From: Natronohydrobacter sp.
GTDB lineage: Bacteria; Pseudomonadota; Alphaproteobacteria; Rhodobacterales; Rhodobacteraceae
Reading direction: 5' to 3'
DNA: 5,397 nt
Assembly: GCA_007118445.1 (NCBI GenBank)
Contig: SKRP01000028.1
Span: forward strand, 1-5,397
This document shows positions 1 to 5,397 of the stretch, piece by piece (the first letter of the stretch is position 1; every line of letters starts with the position of its first letter). Position numbers and translations under genes: made by a program. The notes under the pieces are model-generated. The model had not been told where the DNA came from and ran no database searches. It saw only the letters and a list, made by a program, of their open reading frames with translations.

Positions 1-142
1 GGAACACGATCTGGATCGGCGTGTAGCGGTCCGTCAGCAGCTTGGCGATCGCGTCGTTGGCCACCAGAAATGCCACGCCCGCGCAAATCGTGGCGATGGC
101 GAGGGGTGTTTCGCGTGCATTCAGGGCAGCGAGATTGCGCAT
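1..142 (-). CDS. EamA/DMT-family permease, N-terminal fragment (cut by left edge)
   Basis: Read on the minus strand from ATG at 142, 47 codons are open to the window edge. The protein starts MRNLAALNARETPLAIATIC and continues into a hydrophobic helix (about residues 13-30), then the segment NDAIAKLLTDRYTPIQIVF. A first helix followed by 'DA-x-x-K-x-L...Y-P-x-Q-I-x-F' is typical of the start of drug/metabolite-transporter (EamA) proteins, ten-helix inner-membrane permeases for metabolites; the substrate cannot be inferred. The start is supported by GGAG at 151-148, five bases ahead of the ATG. The gene is divergent from all others here and separated by a long gap, so it is unlikely to share their job. 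The family call rests on a short N-terminus only. Confidence 0.72.
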   Translation of the reverse strand, partial: MRNLAALNARETPLAIATICAGVAFLVANDAIAKLLTDRYTPIQIVF

Positions 143-147
143 TCCGG

Positions 148-151
148 CTCC
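148..151 (-). promoter_or_regulatory. Ribosome binding site of the EamA-like gene
   Basis: GGAG on the minus strand lies five bases before ATG at 142 and decides the start of the partial permease. A downstream ATG on this strand (120-118) is in another frame that reaches a stop quickly. Confidence 0.55.
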
Positions 152-555
152 GGGTCAGGTGGTCTGACATCGGTGCTACCAGAGCCCTGCGCAAGTTACG
201 AGGCGGAAGCGGGATGCCGAGGCAGCCGGGAAAAACCGGCGCGGCGGCGAGGATCTGCCGTTCCCGGATTTCGGATCGCAGGCCAGGGCAGAACAGAGCA
301 ACACGCGCAACTGCTCCGCCGAGGGCTTGGTGCAGCCTCCGAAAAGCCGTCACAAGAGCTGATCACCGCTGCCATGCTCAGGTCCGGCAATCGACTTGGC
401 CGTGGGGGAACTGCGCGGCAGTCCGGTCAAGTCGCGGGGATCGGCCATGCAATCGCGCGAATACCACCCAAAGTTGCGTCTCGGTGGGCTTCGCGGCGGG
501 AATACAGGGTTTTCCGGCAGCTGGTTGCGGTACTCAGCGTGCGGATGACGGAACT

Positions 556-592
556 GGGCTGCACTGCAGGATGATTGCGCTGCAGCTTGCCC
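556..592. repeat. Imperfect inverted repeat
   Basis: GGGC (556-559) pairs with GCCC (589-592). After a small internal loop, CTGCAG (564-569) pairs with CTGCAG (580-585) around a ten-base loop. It has no following T-run on either strand, so it is not an intrinsic terminator. It could be an operator-like site or chance, since CTGCAG is itself a palindrome. Confidence 0.25.
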
Positions 593-673
593 GCGTTATC
601 CCGATCCGCAAGATTTCCTGAACGTAAATGACTGCCAACACGCTAAAAAACCGCGTCTCCGGAAAAATAATTC

Positions 674-699
674 TTGCCTGATGACGTTTCACTGATAAT
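674..699 (+). promoter_or_regulatory. Weak candidate promoter for the NlpE/META operon
   Basis: TTGCCT (674-679) and GATAAT (694-699) resemble -35 and -10 boxes in the most AT-rich part of the upstream region, about 35-60 bases before the TTG start. The spacing is only 14 bases, shorter than the usual 16-18, so either the -35 is misassigned or the promoter uses another sigma factor. The location is plausible; the exact boxes are uncertain. Confidence 0.22.
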
Positions 700-724
700 T
701 TCCCAATTGGACACACAGACAGAA

Positions 725-729
725 AGAGG
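725..729 (+). promoter_or_regulatory. Ribosome binding site deciding the TTG start at 736
   Basis: AGAGG lies six bases ahead of TTG at 736. The TTG is the only start that gives an intact signal peptide (MRLPVAASLL...), so this site supports the rare start codon. Confidence 0.6.
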
Positions 730-735
730 TATCCC

Positions 736-1794
736 TTGCGCTTGCCTGTTGCCGCGTCGCTCCTGGTTCTTCTTTCCTCCTTGGCCACATTCGCTCAGGA
801 ACCAGAGGTTGAGCAAGTTTCGGGTGCGCATGGGTTATCGCTTCCGGCCAGTTTTGGTGGCGTGCTGCCATGTGCCGATTGTCCCGGAATTCGTCACCAT
901 CTCGATTTGTGGCCAGAAGGCGGATTTGCTCTGCAACGGGAGTATCTTGAGCAAGATCGCACTGATGATGTGATCGGGCGTTGGCATGTCGACCCGCAGC
1001 GCAATGCGTTGATACTGTCTGCGTCAGAAGCGCCCGAGTGGCAAATCCTTGGCAATGGTCATTTGCGGCTGTTGGGCAGCGATGGTCAGCCGATTGACTC
1101 GGAGCTGCCATACGAGCTTGCGCCAGGCATGCTGGACCCGTTCGATATTGCAATGCCGATGACCGGCGAGTTCGTTTATTTCGCCGATGCCGGGCTGTTT
1201 ACCGAATGCATGACGGGACAGCGCTTTCCGGTTCTGATGCAAGACGGCTATATCGCGCTTGAACAGGCTTATCTGGGGGCAGCGCTCCCCCCGCAAGCGC
1301 CACTGCTGGTCCGGCTTGATGGCCGGATCGCAGAGGCGGAGCAGATGGAAGGTCCGTCGCGTCGATCATTGAGGGTCGAACAGCTGCACCATGTCACGCC
1401 GGGTGGAGCATGTGCAACAGCACGCGCCGCAGCCGACCTGGTCAACACCTACTGGCGCATTCAGGAAATCGGTGTCCACGACCTGTCTGCCGTAACGCAA
1501 CACCGCGAACCCTATCTTTTGCTTCTGCCCGGTGAAGAGCCGCGTTTTTCGGCGACTGTGGGCTGCAACATGATGATGGGCAACTACGAGCGGGACGGGG
1601 ACACGCTTGGTTTCGGCCCCGTGGCGATGACAATGATGGCCTGTCCGCCCGAGCTGGATGAGCTGGAAACGGCGATGCGCGACATGCTGGGTGTCGTCGC
1701 GGGCCATGACAGCGATGGTCACATTCTGCGGCTGCGTGATGAGGCCGGGCATGTGCTGGCCCGTTTCCAGTCTGTCCACACTCCGCATCATTGA
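736..1794 (+). CDS. Exported NlpE-like protein with C-terminal META/HslJ domain
   Basis: 352 residues, TTG start. Residues 1-20 are a Sec signal peptide, likely cut after TFA. Residues ~35-128 match the NlpE N-terminal domain, with GVLPCADCPGI giving the C46-x-x-C49 pair seen in E. coli NlpE. Residues ~140-226 match the NlpE C-terminal OB-type domain (FVYFADAGLFTEC, then a closing GGAC). C158 and C226 sit where E. coli NlpE has its redox-sensing disulfide. Residues ~235-346 form a META/HslJ domain (NTYW, ATVGCNMMMGNY, AMTMMACP, LDEL), with C277 and C303. NlpE is an outer-membrane lipoprotein that signals envelope, copper and disulfide stress to Cpx; HslJ is linked to novobiocin resistance. 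There is no lipobox Cys after the signal, so this copy should be soluble in the periplasm. It is the first gene of the block, 38 bases before the amidohydrolase. Domain calls are confident; the role is inferred. Confidence 0.88.
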   Translation: MRLPVAASLLVLLSSLATFAQEPEVEQVSGAHGLSLPASFGGVLPCADCPGIRHHLDLWPEGGFALQREYLEQDRTDDVIGRWHVDPQRNALILSASEAPEWQILGNGHLRLLGSDGQPIDSELPYELAPGMLDPFDIAMPMTGEFVYFADAGLFTECMTGQRFPVLMQDGYIALEQAYLGAALPPQAPLLVRLDGRIAEAEQMEGPSRRSLRVEQLHHVTPGGACATARAAADLVNTYWRIQEIGVHDLSAVTQHREPYLLLLPGEEPRFSATVGCNMMMGNYERDGDTLGFGPVAMTMMACPPELDELETAMRDMLGVVAGHDSDGHILRLRDEAGHVLARFQSVHTPHH

Positions 1795-1820
1795 AATCGC
1801 TGTCGGCATTGGAAAAAATC

Positions 1821-1826
1821 AGGAGA
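1821..1826 (+). promoter_or_regulatory. Ribosome binding site deciding the amidohydrolase start at 1833
   Basis: AGGAGA lies six bases before ATG at 1833. The frame is open further upstream to a TTG at 1791 that overlaps the preceding stop codon, but the strong site and the conserved-looking MCxxC beginning favour 1833. Confidence 0.75.
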
Positions 1827-1832
1827 AAACAC

Positions 1833-3299
1833 ATGTGCACCGCTTGTTGTGACCCTATACTTGCGCAGGAAGCGGGCATTGACCCATGCCATTGTGGCGC
1901 GCCTTATACTCAGGCCGCCTTTCGTCGGATCGAGATGGACCTGACCCGGCGGCAGATGCTGGGCGGCACGGCCGCGGTGATGGGCATGTTCGCAGGCTTT
2001 GGCCTCGCCCCCGAAGAGCTGCGCGCCCAGACGCCGGGACGGCCGCTCCTGCTGACCAACCTGCGCTATTTCGATGGCGAAACGCTCGCGATGCAGGAAG
2101 GGCGTGACATCCTGATCGAAGGGCAGCGGATCACGGGCTTTCCTGCCGCCGGTCAGGGCCCCGAGGATGCCGAGCGCATCGATTGCGGGGGCCGGTCGGT
2201 CATTCCGGGGCTGATAGACGCGCATTGGCACGCGACGCTGGTGGGCGTCAGCATGGTCGCGGCGGCCACGCAGGATATCGGTTTCGTCCATCTGATGGCG
2301 GGCCGCCAGGCCGGTGCGACGCTCATGCGCGGCTTTACCACAGTGCGTGATCTGGGTGGGCCCTCCTTCGGGCTGAAGATGGCCATTGACCGCGGTGTGG
2401 TCTCTGGCCCGCGCATTTTTCCTTGTGGTGCAATGATTTCGCAGACTTCAGGGCATGGGGATTTCCGTTTCCTGAACGAATTGCCCCGCTTCCCCGATAC
2501 CCCTGCCAATTACATTGAACGGCAGGGGGTCGCGCTGATTGCCGACGGGGCCGATATGGTGCTGCGCGCGACGCGCGAGCAGTTGATGAAGGGCGCAAGC
2601 CAGATCAAGATCATGGCGGGGGGCGGTGTCTCATCGCTGTATGATCCGCTGGAGAGCATCCAGTTCACCGAACGCGAGATGCGTGCCGCTGTCGAGGCGG
2701 CCGAAGACTGGGGCACTTATGTCTGCGCGCATGTCTACACGCCGGGTGGCATCCGCCGCGCTGTATCCGCCGGGGTCAAGTCGATCGAGCATGGGCAACT
2801 CGCTGATGAGGAAACGGTTCAGATCATGGGGGGTGAAGGCGTGTGGTGGTCGATCCAGCCGTTTCTGGACGATGAGGACGCCAACCCCAAGGATGACCCG
2901 GCGCAGCGTCGGAAGCAGCTTGAAGTCGCAGCCGGGACCGAACGTGCTTTCGAGCTGGCCGTGAAGCATAATGTGCCCCTCGCCTTCGGCACGGATATCC
3001 TGTTCAACCCGGCCGGCGTGACCAGTCAAGGTCGGCAACTGGCGAAATTCGCCCGTTTCATGTCCCCGCTCGAGGCGCTGCGCTGTGCCACAGGGGCTGC
3101 AGGGCAGTTGCTGGGCATGTCGGGCGAGCGCGCGCCCTATGAGGGGCGGCTTGGCGTGATTGCCGAGGGGGCGCTGGCCGATCTGCTGGTGGTGGATGCC
3201 GATCCGGAACAGGGGCTCGACTTTCTGGACGATCCTGCAGGGCGGATCAATCTGATCATGAAAGACGGGCGCATCGCCAAGGACAGTCTGACAACCTGA
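1833..3299 (+). CDS. Tat-exported metal-dependent amidohydrolase
   Basis: 488 residues from the ATG with a strong ribosome binding site. The N-terminus is Cys-rich (MCTACC, then CHC at 19-21), followed by a twin-arginine signal: TRRQMLGG with R39-R40, a hydrophobic stretch ~44-58 and a likely cut after LRA at 65. The mature part is a complete amidohydrolase-superfamily TIM barrel: H131-W-H133 in GLIDAHWHAT, K259 in IKIMAGGG as the probable carboxylated lysine, H300 in CAHVYTPGG, H320 in SIEHG and D388 in FGTD. Together these predict a binuclear metal site. A small beta-sandwich is formed by the two ends (LLLTNLRYFDGE and GALADLLVVDADP). It resembles the Met-dep_hydrolase_A/imidazolonepropionase-like group that includes Xaa-Arg/Xaa-Pro dipeptidases. 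Substrate is unknown; hydrolysis of a C-N bond in the periplasm is expected. It precedes the barrel gene by 23 bases. Confidence 0.92.
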   Translation: MCTACCDPILAQEAGIDPCHCGAPYTQAAFRRIEMDLTRRQMLGGTAAVMGMFAGFGLAPEELRAQTPGRPLLLTNLRYFDGETLAMQEGRDILIEGQRITGFPAAGQGPEDAERIDCGGRSVIPGLIDAHWHATLVGVSMVAAATQDIGFVHLMAGRQAGATLMRGFTTVRDLGGPSFGLKMAIDRGVVSGPRIFPCGAMISQTSGHGDFRFLNELPRFPDTPANYIERQGVALIADGADMVLRATREQLMKGASQIKIMAGGGVSSLYDPLESIQFTEREMRAAVEAAEDWGTYVCAHVYTPGGIRRAVSAGVKSIEHGQLADEETVQIMGGEGVWWSIQPFLDDEDANPKDDPAQRRKQLEVAAGTERAFELAVKHNVPLAFGTDILFNPAGVTSQGRQLAKFARFMSPLEALRCATGAAGQLLGMSGERAPYEGRLGVIAEGALADLLVVDADPEQGLDFLDDPAGRINLIMKDGRIAKDSLTT

Positions 3300-3322
3300 T
3301 TGCCAAACGAGGACAGCGCATC

Positions 3323-4093
3323 ATGACCCGATTGAAGACAACAATTGCCTCGGCGCTTGCCGTCTTTGGCCTGAGCGGAGCCGCGCAGGCCCAGAGCACC
3401 CCCGACACCGTGTTCCAGATCACCCCTTATGTCTGGGCGTCGGGGCTTGGCGGGGATATCACGCCCTTTACCGGTGCCCCCACAGTTTCGGTCAGCAAAT
3501 CCTTCTCCGACCTGCTCGGAGATCTGGACGCGGCGTTTTTCGTCTCGGCCTACGCGCGCCGTGGCAATCTGGTGTTCATGGGGGATTTCAGCACGTCATC
3601 CTCTTCGCGCAGCGGCGTGACCCCAAGCCCGCCCGCCCCGGCGGCGCTGCCCGCATCGGGAAAGATGCGCCAGACATCGATCACAGCTCTGGCCGGGTAT
3701 CGCGTTGCGTCATCCCCGGACGCGACTTTCGACATTCTTGGCGGTCTGCGGCATTGGCGTTTGCGGGGCGAGGTTGATGTCCCGCCAATTCCAGGTGTGT
3801 TTCCCGGCGCATCAGCCATGCGAAGCGCCAGTTTCACTGACCCGATCATCGCCGCGCGTGCCAATTTCCAGCTCGCACCGGGCTGGTCGGCTTTGCTCTA
3901 TGCGGATGTGGGTGGTTTCGGGGCCGGATCGCGCCAGACAGCGCAATTGCTGGGCACCGTGAATTACCAGTTTCGTCAAAATACTTTTCTCTCGGCAGGT
4001 TATCGTCATCTGCATGTGGATTACCGCTCGGGCGGGACAAGATTCGACATGCGCATGAGCGGACCGATCCTCGGGGCCACATTCCGGTTCTGA
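3323..4093 (+). CDS. Outer-membrane beta-barrel protein, function unassigned
   Basis: 256 residues, ATG preceded by GAGGA at 3309-3313. Residues 1-23 are a Sec signal peptide cut after AQA. The mature chain alternates polar and apolar residues in many short strands with aromatic ends (FQITPYVWASGL, FFVSAYARR, SITALAGYRV, FDILGGLRHW, LLYADVGGFGAG, FLSAGYRHLHVDY) and ends GATFRF. A terminal Phe is the usual recognition signal for the BAM insertion complex. The length fits an eight- to ten-strand barrel. It resembles a widespread uncharacterised alphaproteobacterial family with the pattern 'ITPY.WA.GL.GD.TPF' and 'ADVGGFGAGS'. Residues ~98-113 are a Pro/Ala-rich loop (TPSPPAPAALPASG), probably on a surface. 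Lying between two exported hydrolases, it could be a small channel or a surface adaptor; no sequence feature decides this. Confidence 0.85.
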   Translation: MTRLKTTIASALAVFGLSGAAQAQSTPDTVFQITPYVWASGLGGDITPFTGAPTVSVSKSFSDLLGDLDAAFFVSAYARRGNLVFMGDFSTSSSSRSGVTPSPPAPAALPASGKMRQTSITALAGYRVASSPDATFDILGGLRHWRLRGEVDVPPIPGVFPGASAMRSASFTDPIIAARANFQLAPGWSALLYADVGGFGAGSRQTAQLLGTVNYQFRQNTFLSAGYRHLHVDYRSGGTRFDMRMSGPILGATFRF

Positions 4094-4124
4094 AGACTGT
4101 TGCACTGCCGAACGGCGTCAAGCA

Positions 4125-4135
4125 TGTTATAGAAT
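4125..4135 (+). promoter_or_regulatory. Candidate extended -10 promoter before the acylase gene
   Basis: TGT-TATAGA (4125-4133, continuing AAT) matches the extended -10 pattern TGn-TATAAT. TTGCAC at 4100-4105 is -35-like but 22 bases away, too far for a standard promoter. If used, transcription would start near 4140, leaving about 20 bases before the ATG at 4161. The acylase may therefore be expressed separately from the three genes before it. No terminator is seen between the barrel gene and this site. Confidence 0.33.
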
Positions 4136-4148
4136 AACAATTACAGCT

Positions 4149-4154
4149 GGGGAG
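4149..4154 (+). promoter_or_regulatory. Ribosome binding site of the acylase gene
   Basis: GGGGAG lies six bases before ATG at 4161 and fixes the start at the residue that begins a complete signal peptide. Confidence 0.6.
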
Positions 4155-4160
4155 TCGAAG

Positions 4161-5222
4161 ATGCGCCTGATCACAAATTTCGCCTGTGGTGCCTGCTGCG
4201 CCGCCGCATTGTTGATTGCGGATGTCGCGCAAGCCTGCACGCGGGCCGTGTATCTTGGCCCCGAGGACCGTGTGCTGACGGGTCGGAGCATGGACTGGAA
4301 ACTGCCCATGGTCAGCAATCTCTGGGCGATGCCGCGCGGGGTCGCCCGCGATGGCGCGGCAGGGGACAGATCGGCGGAATGGGTGGCGCGATATGGCAGC
4401 GTGGTGACCACGGGCTATGACATCGCAACGGCTGATGGCCTGAACGAAGCCGGTCTGAATGTGAACCTGCTATGGGAAGTCGAAGCCAGCTACCCCGAAG
4501 ATGATGGCGAAACGCCCCGCATCTCGTTATCCGTGTTTCCACAATATCTGCTCGACCGCTATGCGACCGTCGCGGAAGCTGTCGCAGACTTGCAGGCAAA
4601 CCCCGTGCTGGTGGCTGGCGGCGAAGTGCCTGTCGGACCCCCCGGACGGGCTGCAACCGTGCATCTGTCGATGTCGGACGCCACGGGCGACAGCGCGATC
4701 ATTGAATTCGTGGCGGGCGAGATGGTCATCTGGCATGACCGCAGCTATCAGGTCATGACCAACGAGCCAACTTTCGACCGGCAGCTCGCGGTTCTGGACT
4801 ACTGGGACGCGGTCAATCCGCGCGAATTCATGCCAGGGACAGTGCGCGCTTCGGACAGGTTCGTGCGCGCAAGCTTCTACATCAATTCGGTCGTCCAGAG
4901 CGATGATCCGCGTATCGCTACTGCGGCCGTGTTCAGTGTGATCCGCCAGACATCGGTCCCCTGGGGCATTTCCATCGCGGATCAGCCCAACCTGTCCACC
5001 ACCCGCTGGCGCGTCGTGGCCGATCACAAGGCGCTGCGCTACCATGTCGAATCCGTGATTTCGCCCAGCATCTTCTGGGTGGATATCGAAAATCTCGACC
5101 TGTCCGAGGGGGCCGAGATCCGTAAACTCGATCTTGGCGTGGATATGGAACGCATCCTGACCGGCGAGGTCTCGGGCGAGTTTGAAACGGCAGAACCCTT
5201 CGTCTTTCAGGCTGCGGACTGA
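4161..5222 (+). CDS. Exported Ntn-type C-N hydrolase (choloylglycine hydrolase / penicillin V acylase family)
   Basis: 353 residues. Residues 1-25 are a Sec signal peptide ending VAQA, so cleavage exposes C26 (CTRAVY) as the N-terminal nucleophile. The active-site set known from bile salt hydrolase is complete: C26, R42 and D45 in GRSMDW, N100 in EAGLNVN, N201 in MTNEPTFDR and R233 in ASDRFVRASF. These align with C2, R18, D21, N82, N175 and R228 of the Clostridium perfringens enzyme. The family cleaves linear amides such as conjugated bile salts and penicillin V; Gram-negative members have also been reported to cleave acyl-homoserine lactones. Which substrate applies here is not visible. Q at position -2 and A at -3 argue against a lipobox, so it should be a soluble periplasmic enzyme. 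It ends two bases before the next gene's GTG. Confidence 0.9.
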   Translation: MRLITNFACGACCAAALLIADVAQACTRAVYLGPEDRVLTGRSMDWKLPMVSNLWAMPRGVARDGAAGDRSAEWVARYGSVVTTGYDIATADGLNEAGLNVNLLWEVEASYPEDDGETPRISLSVFPQYLLDRYATVAEAVADLQANPVLVAGGEVPVGPPGRAATVHLSMSDATGDSAIIEFVAGEMVIWHDRSYQVMTNEPTFDRQLAVLDYWDAVNPREFMPGTVRASDRFVRASFYINSVVQSDDPRIATAAVFSVIRQTSVPWGISIADQPNLSTTRWRVVADHKALRYHVESVISPSIFWVDIENLDLSEGAEIRKLDLGVDMERILTGEVSGEFETAEPFVFQAAD

Positions 5223-5224
5223 GC

Positions 5225-5397
5225 GTGACGGCGCGCAGCGCAGATAAGCTGGCTGCGCCGCTCTGGACGGCCATCACACCGCTGATCACGCTGGCCATGG
5301 TCGCCGCCGTGCATCTGATCTGGGACGGCGCGATGCCGGGCTGGCTGATCCTGCCCGCGGCCGCTCTGCTCTTGGCCACGGTCTTTTCGGCCGTCCA
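5225..5397 (+). CDS. Membrane protein, N-terminal fragment, possibly ChaA-type Ca2+/H+ antiporter (cut by right edge)
   Basis: 57 complete codons open to the edge from GTG at 5225, two bases after the acylase stop. The only upstream alternatives before an in-frame stop at 5183-5185 are non-standard codons, and the next ATG (5297) would cut through the first helix. The ribosome binding site is poor (CGGA at 5215-5218), suggesting translational coupling to the acylase. After a short polar start (MTARSADKLAAPLW) there are two membrane helices, residues ~15-32 and ~37-55, split by WDGAMPGW. The layout P-L...W...P...L-x-x-x-FSAV with a last codon beginning CA (His or Gln) fits the start of ChaA-type cation/proton antiporters, where FSVVRHAD or AAVHHAE occurs at this point. 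The fragment is short, so this family call is tentative. Confidence 0.5.
   Translation, partial: MTARSADKLAAPLWTAITPLITLAMVAAVHLIWDGAMPGWLILPAAALLLATVFSAV

Larger units (their letters stand above)
143..735. other. Divergent region without a recognisable gene
   Basis: About 590 bases between the minus-strand permease and the + strand operon. Several open frames cross it on both strands (for example + 70-621 and + 173-574), but their translations are rich in Arg, Gly, Cys and Trp with no domain, and most lack a ribosome binding site. One minus-strand frame is open from 595 to 350 and contains an ATG at 448 (32 residues, MADPRDLTGL...), also without a ribosome binding site. I could not match the stretch to tRNA, tmRNA, RNase P RNA or a known transposase. 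Positions about 640-705 are clearly more AT-rich and probably contain the promoter and leader of the downstream gene. The rest may be a decayed gene or an untranslated regulatory stretch; I cannot tell which. Confidence 0.5.

Noticed and set aside
350..448. Minus-strand 32-residue ORF starting MADPRDLTGL
   Set aside because: No ribosome binding site ahead of the ATG and no recognised family; the frame is open upstream but without another start. Mentioned only as a possible remnant.
70..621. 183-codon + strand open frame
   Set aside because: It overlaps the start of the minus-strand permease, has no convincing ribosome binding site, and its translation is Arg/Cys/Trp-rich without any domain; such frames are expected by chance in GC-rich DNA.
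180..640. Possible structured RNA (RNase P RNA, tmRNA, 6S RNA)
   Set aside because: None of the conserved blocks I know for these RNAs could be found on either strand.
1791..1832. Upstream TTG start for the amidohydrolase overlapping the previous stop codon (TTGA)
   Set aside because: The stretch it adds is hydrophilic and adds nothing to the export signal, while AGGAGA sits at the right distance from ATG 1833.
1366..1879. Minus-strand open frames opposite the META domain
   Set aside because: They are antisense shadows of a gene with clear domain motifs and show only biased His/Arg/Ala composition.
1788..2291. 167-codon minus-strand frame opposite the amidohydrolase start
   Set aside because: It is antisense to the Tat signal and the metal-binding HWH motif of a well-supported gene; no domain is seen.
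4107..4116. GCCG-AA-CGGC hairpin after the barrel gene as a terminator
   Set aside because: The stem is only four pairs with a two-base loop and no T-run follows.
4236..4238. Lipoprotein signal at C26 of the acylase
   Set aside because: The residues before Cys are A-Q-A, without the usual Leu at -3 and with Gln at -2, and the Cys is the expected catalytic nucleophile.

Overview
The window reads as a GC-rich alphaproteobacterial chromosome segment, most likely from the Rhodobacteraceae/Paracoccaceae. This is an inference from base composition, codon use and the style of the proteins; no rRNA or other marker is present. It holds four complete genes on the + strand, one gene cut by each edge, and a gene-poor divergent region of about 590 bases.

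Layout: positions 142 to 1 (minus strand) carry the first 47 codons of an EamA/DMT-type permease that runs off the left edge. Positions 143-735 hold no gene I can recognise. From 736 onward everything is on the + strand. First is an exported protein joining a complete NlpE-like region (N-terminal CxxC domain plus C-terminal OB-type domain) to a META/HslJ domain (736-1794). After 38 bases comes a Tat-exported metal-dependent amidohydrolase with a Cys-rich tail ahead of its signal (1833-3299). After 23 bases comes an outer-membrane beta-barrel of unassigned function (3323-4093). After 67 bases with a possible promoter comes an exported Ntn-type choloylglycine hydrolase/penicillin V acylase homologue (4161-5222). 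Two bases further on a GTG-started membrane protein begins, with an N-terminus resembling ChaA-type Ca2+/H+ antiporters, and runs off the right edge (5225-5397).

All four complete proteins have export signals (three Sec, one Tat), and spacing suggests one transcriptional block, possibly with a second start before the acylase. The set gives two periplasmic amide-bond hydrolases of unrelated folds, an outer-membrane barrel between them, and an envelope protein of the type used to sense lipoprotein/disulfide/copper stress. A plausible but unproven reading is a small envelope unit that admits or handles an amide-containing compound and cleaves it in the periplasm. Individually the genes belong to known families. 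The unusual points are the non-lipidated NlpE-META fusion, the Cys-rich extension ahead of the Tat motif, and the gene combination. I see no mobile element, CRISPR array, tRNA or rRNA.
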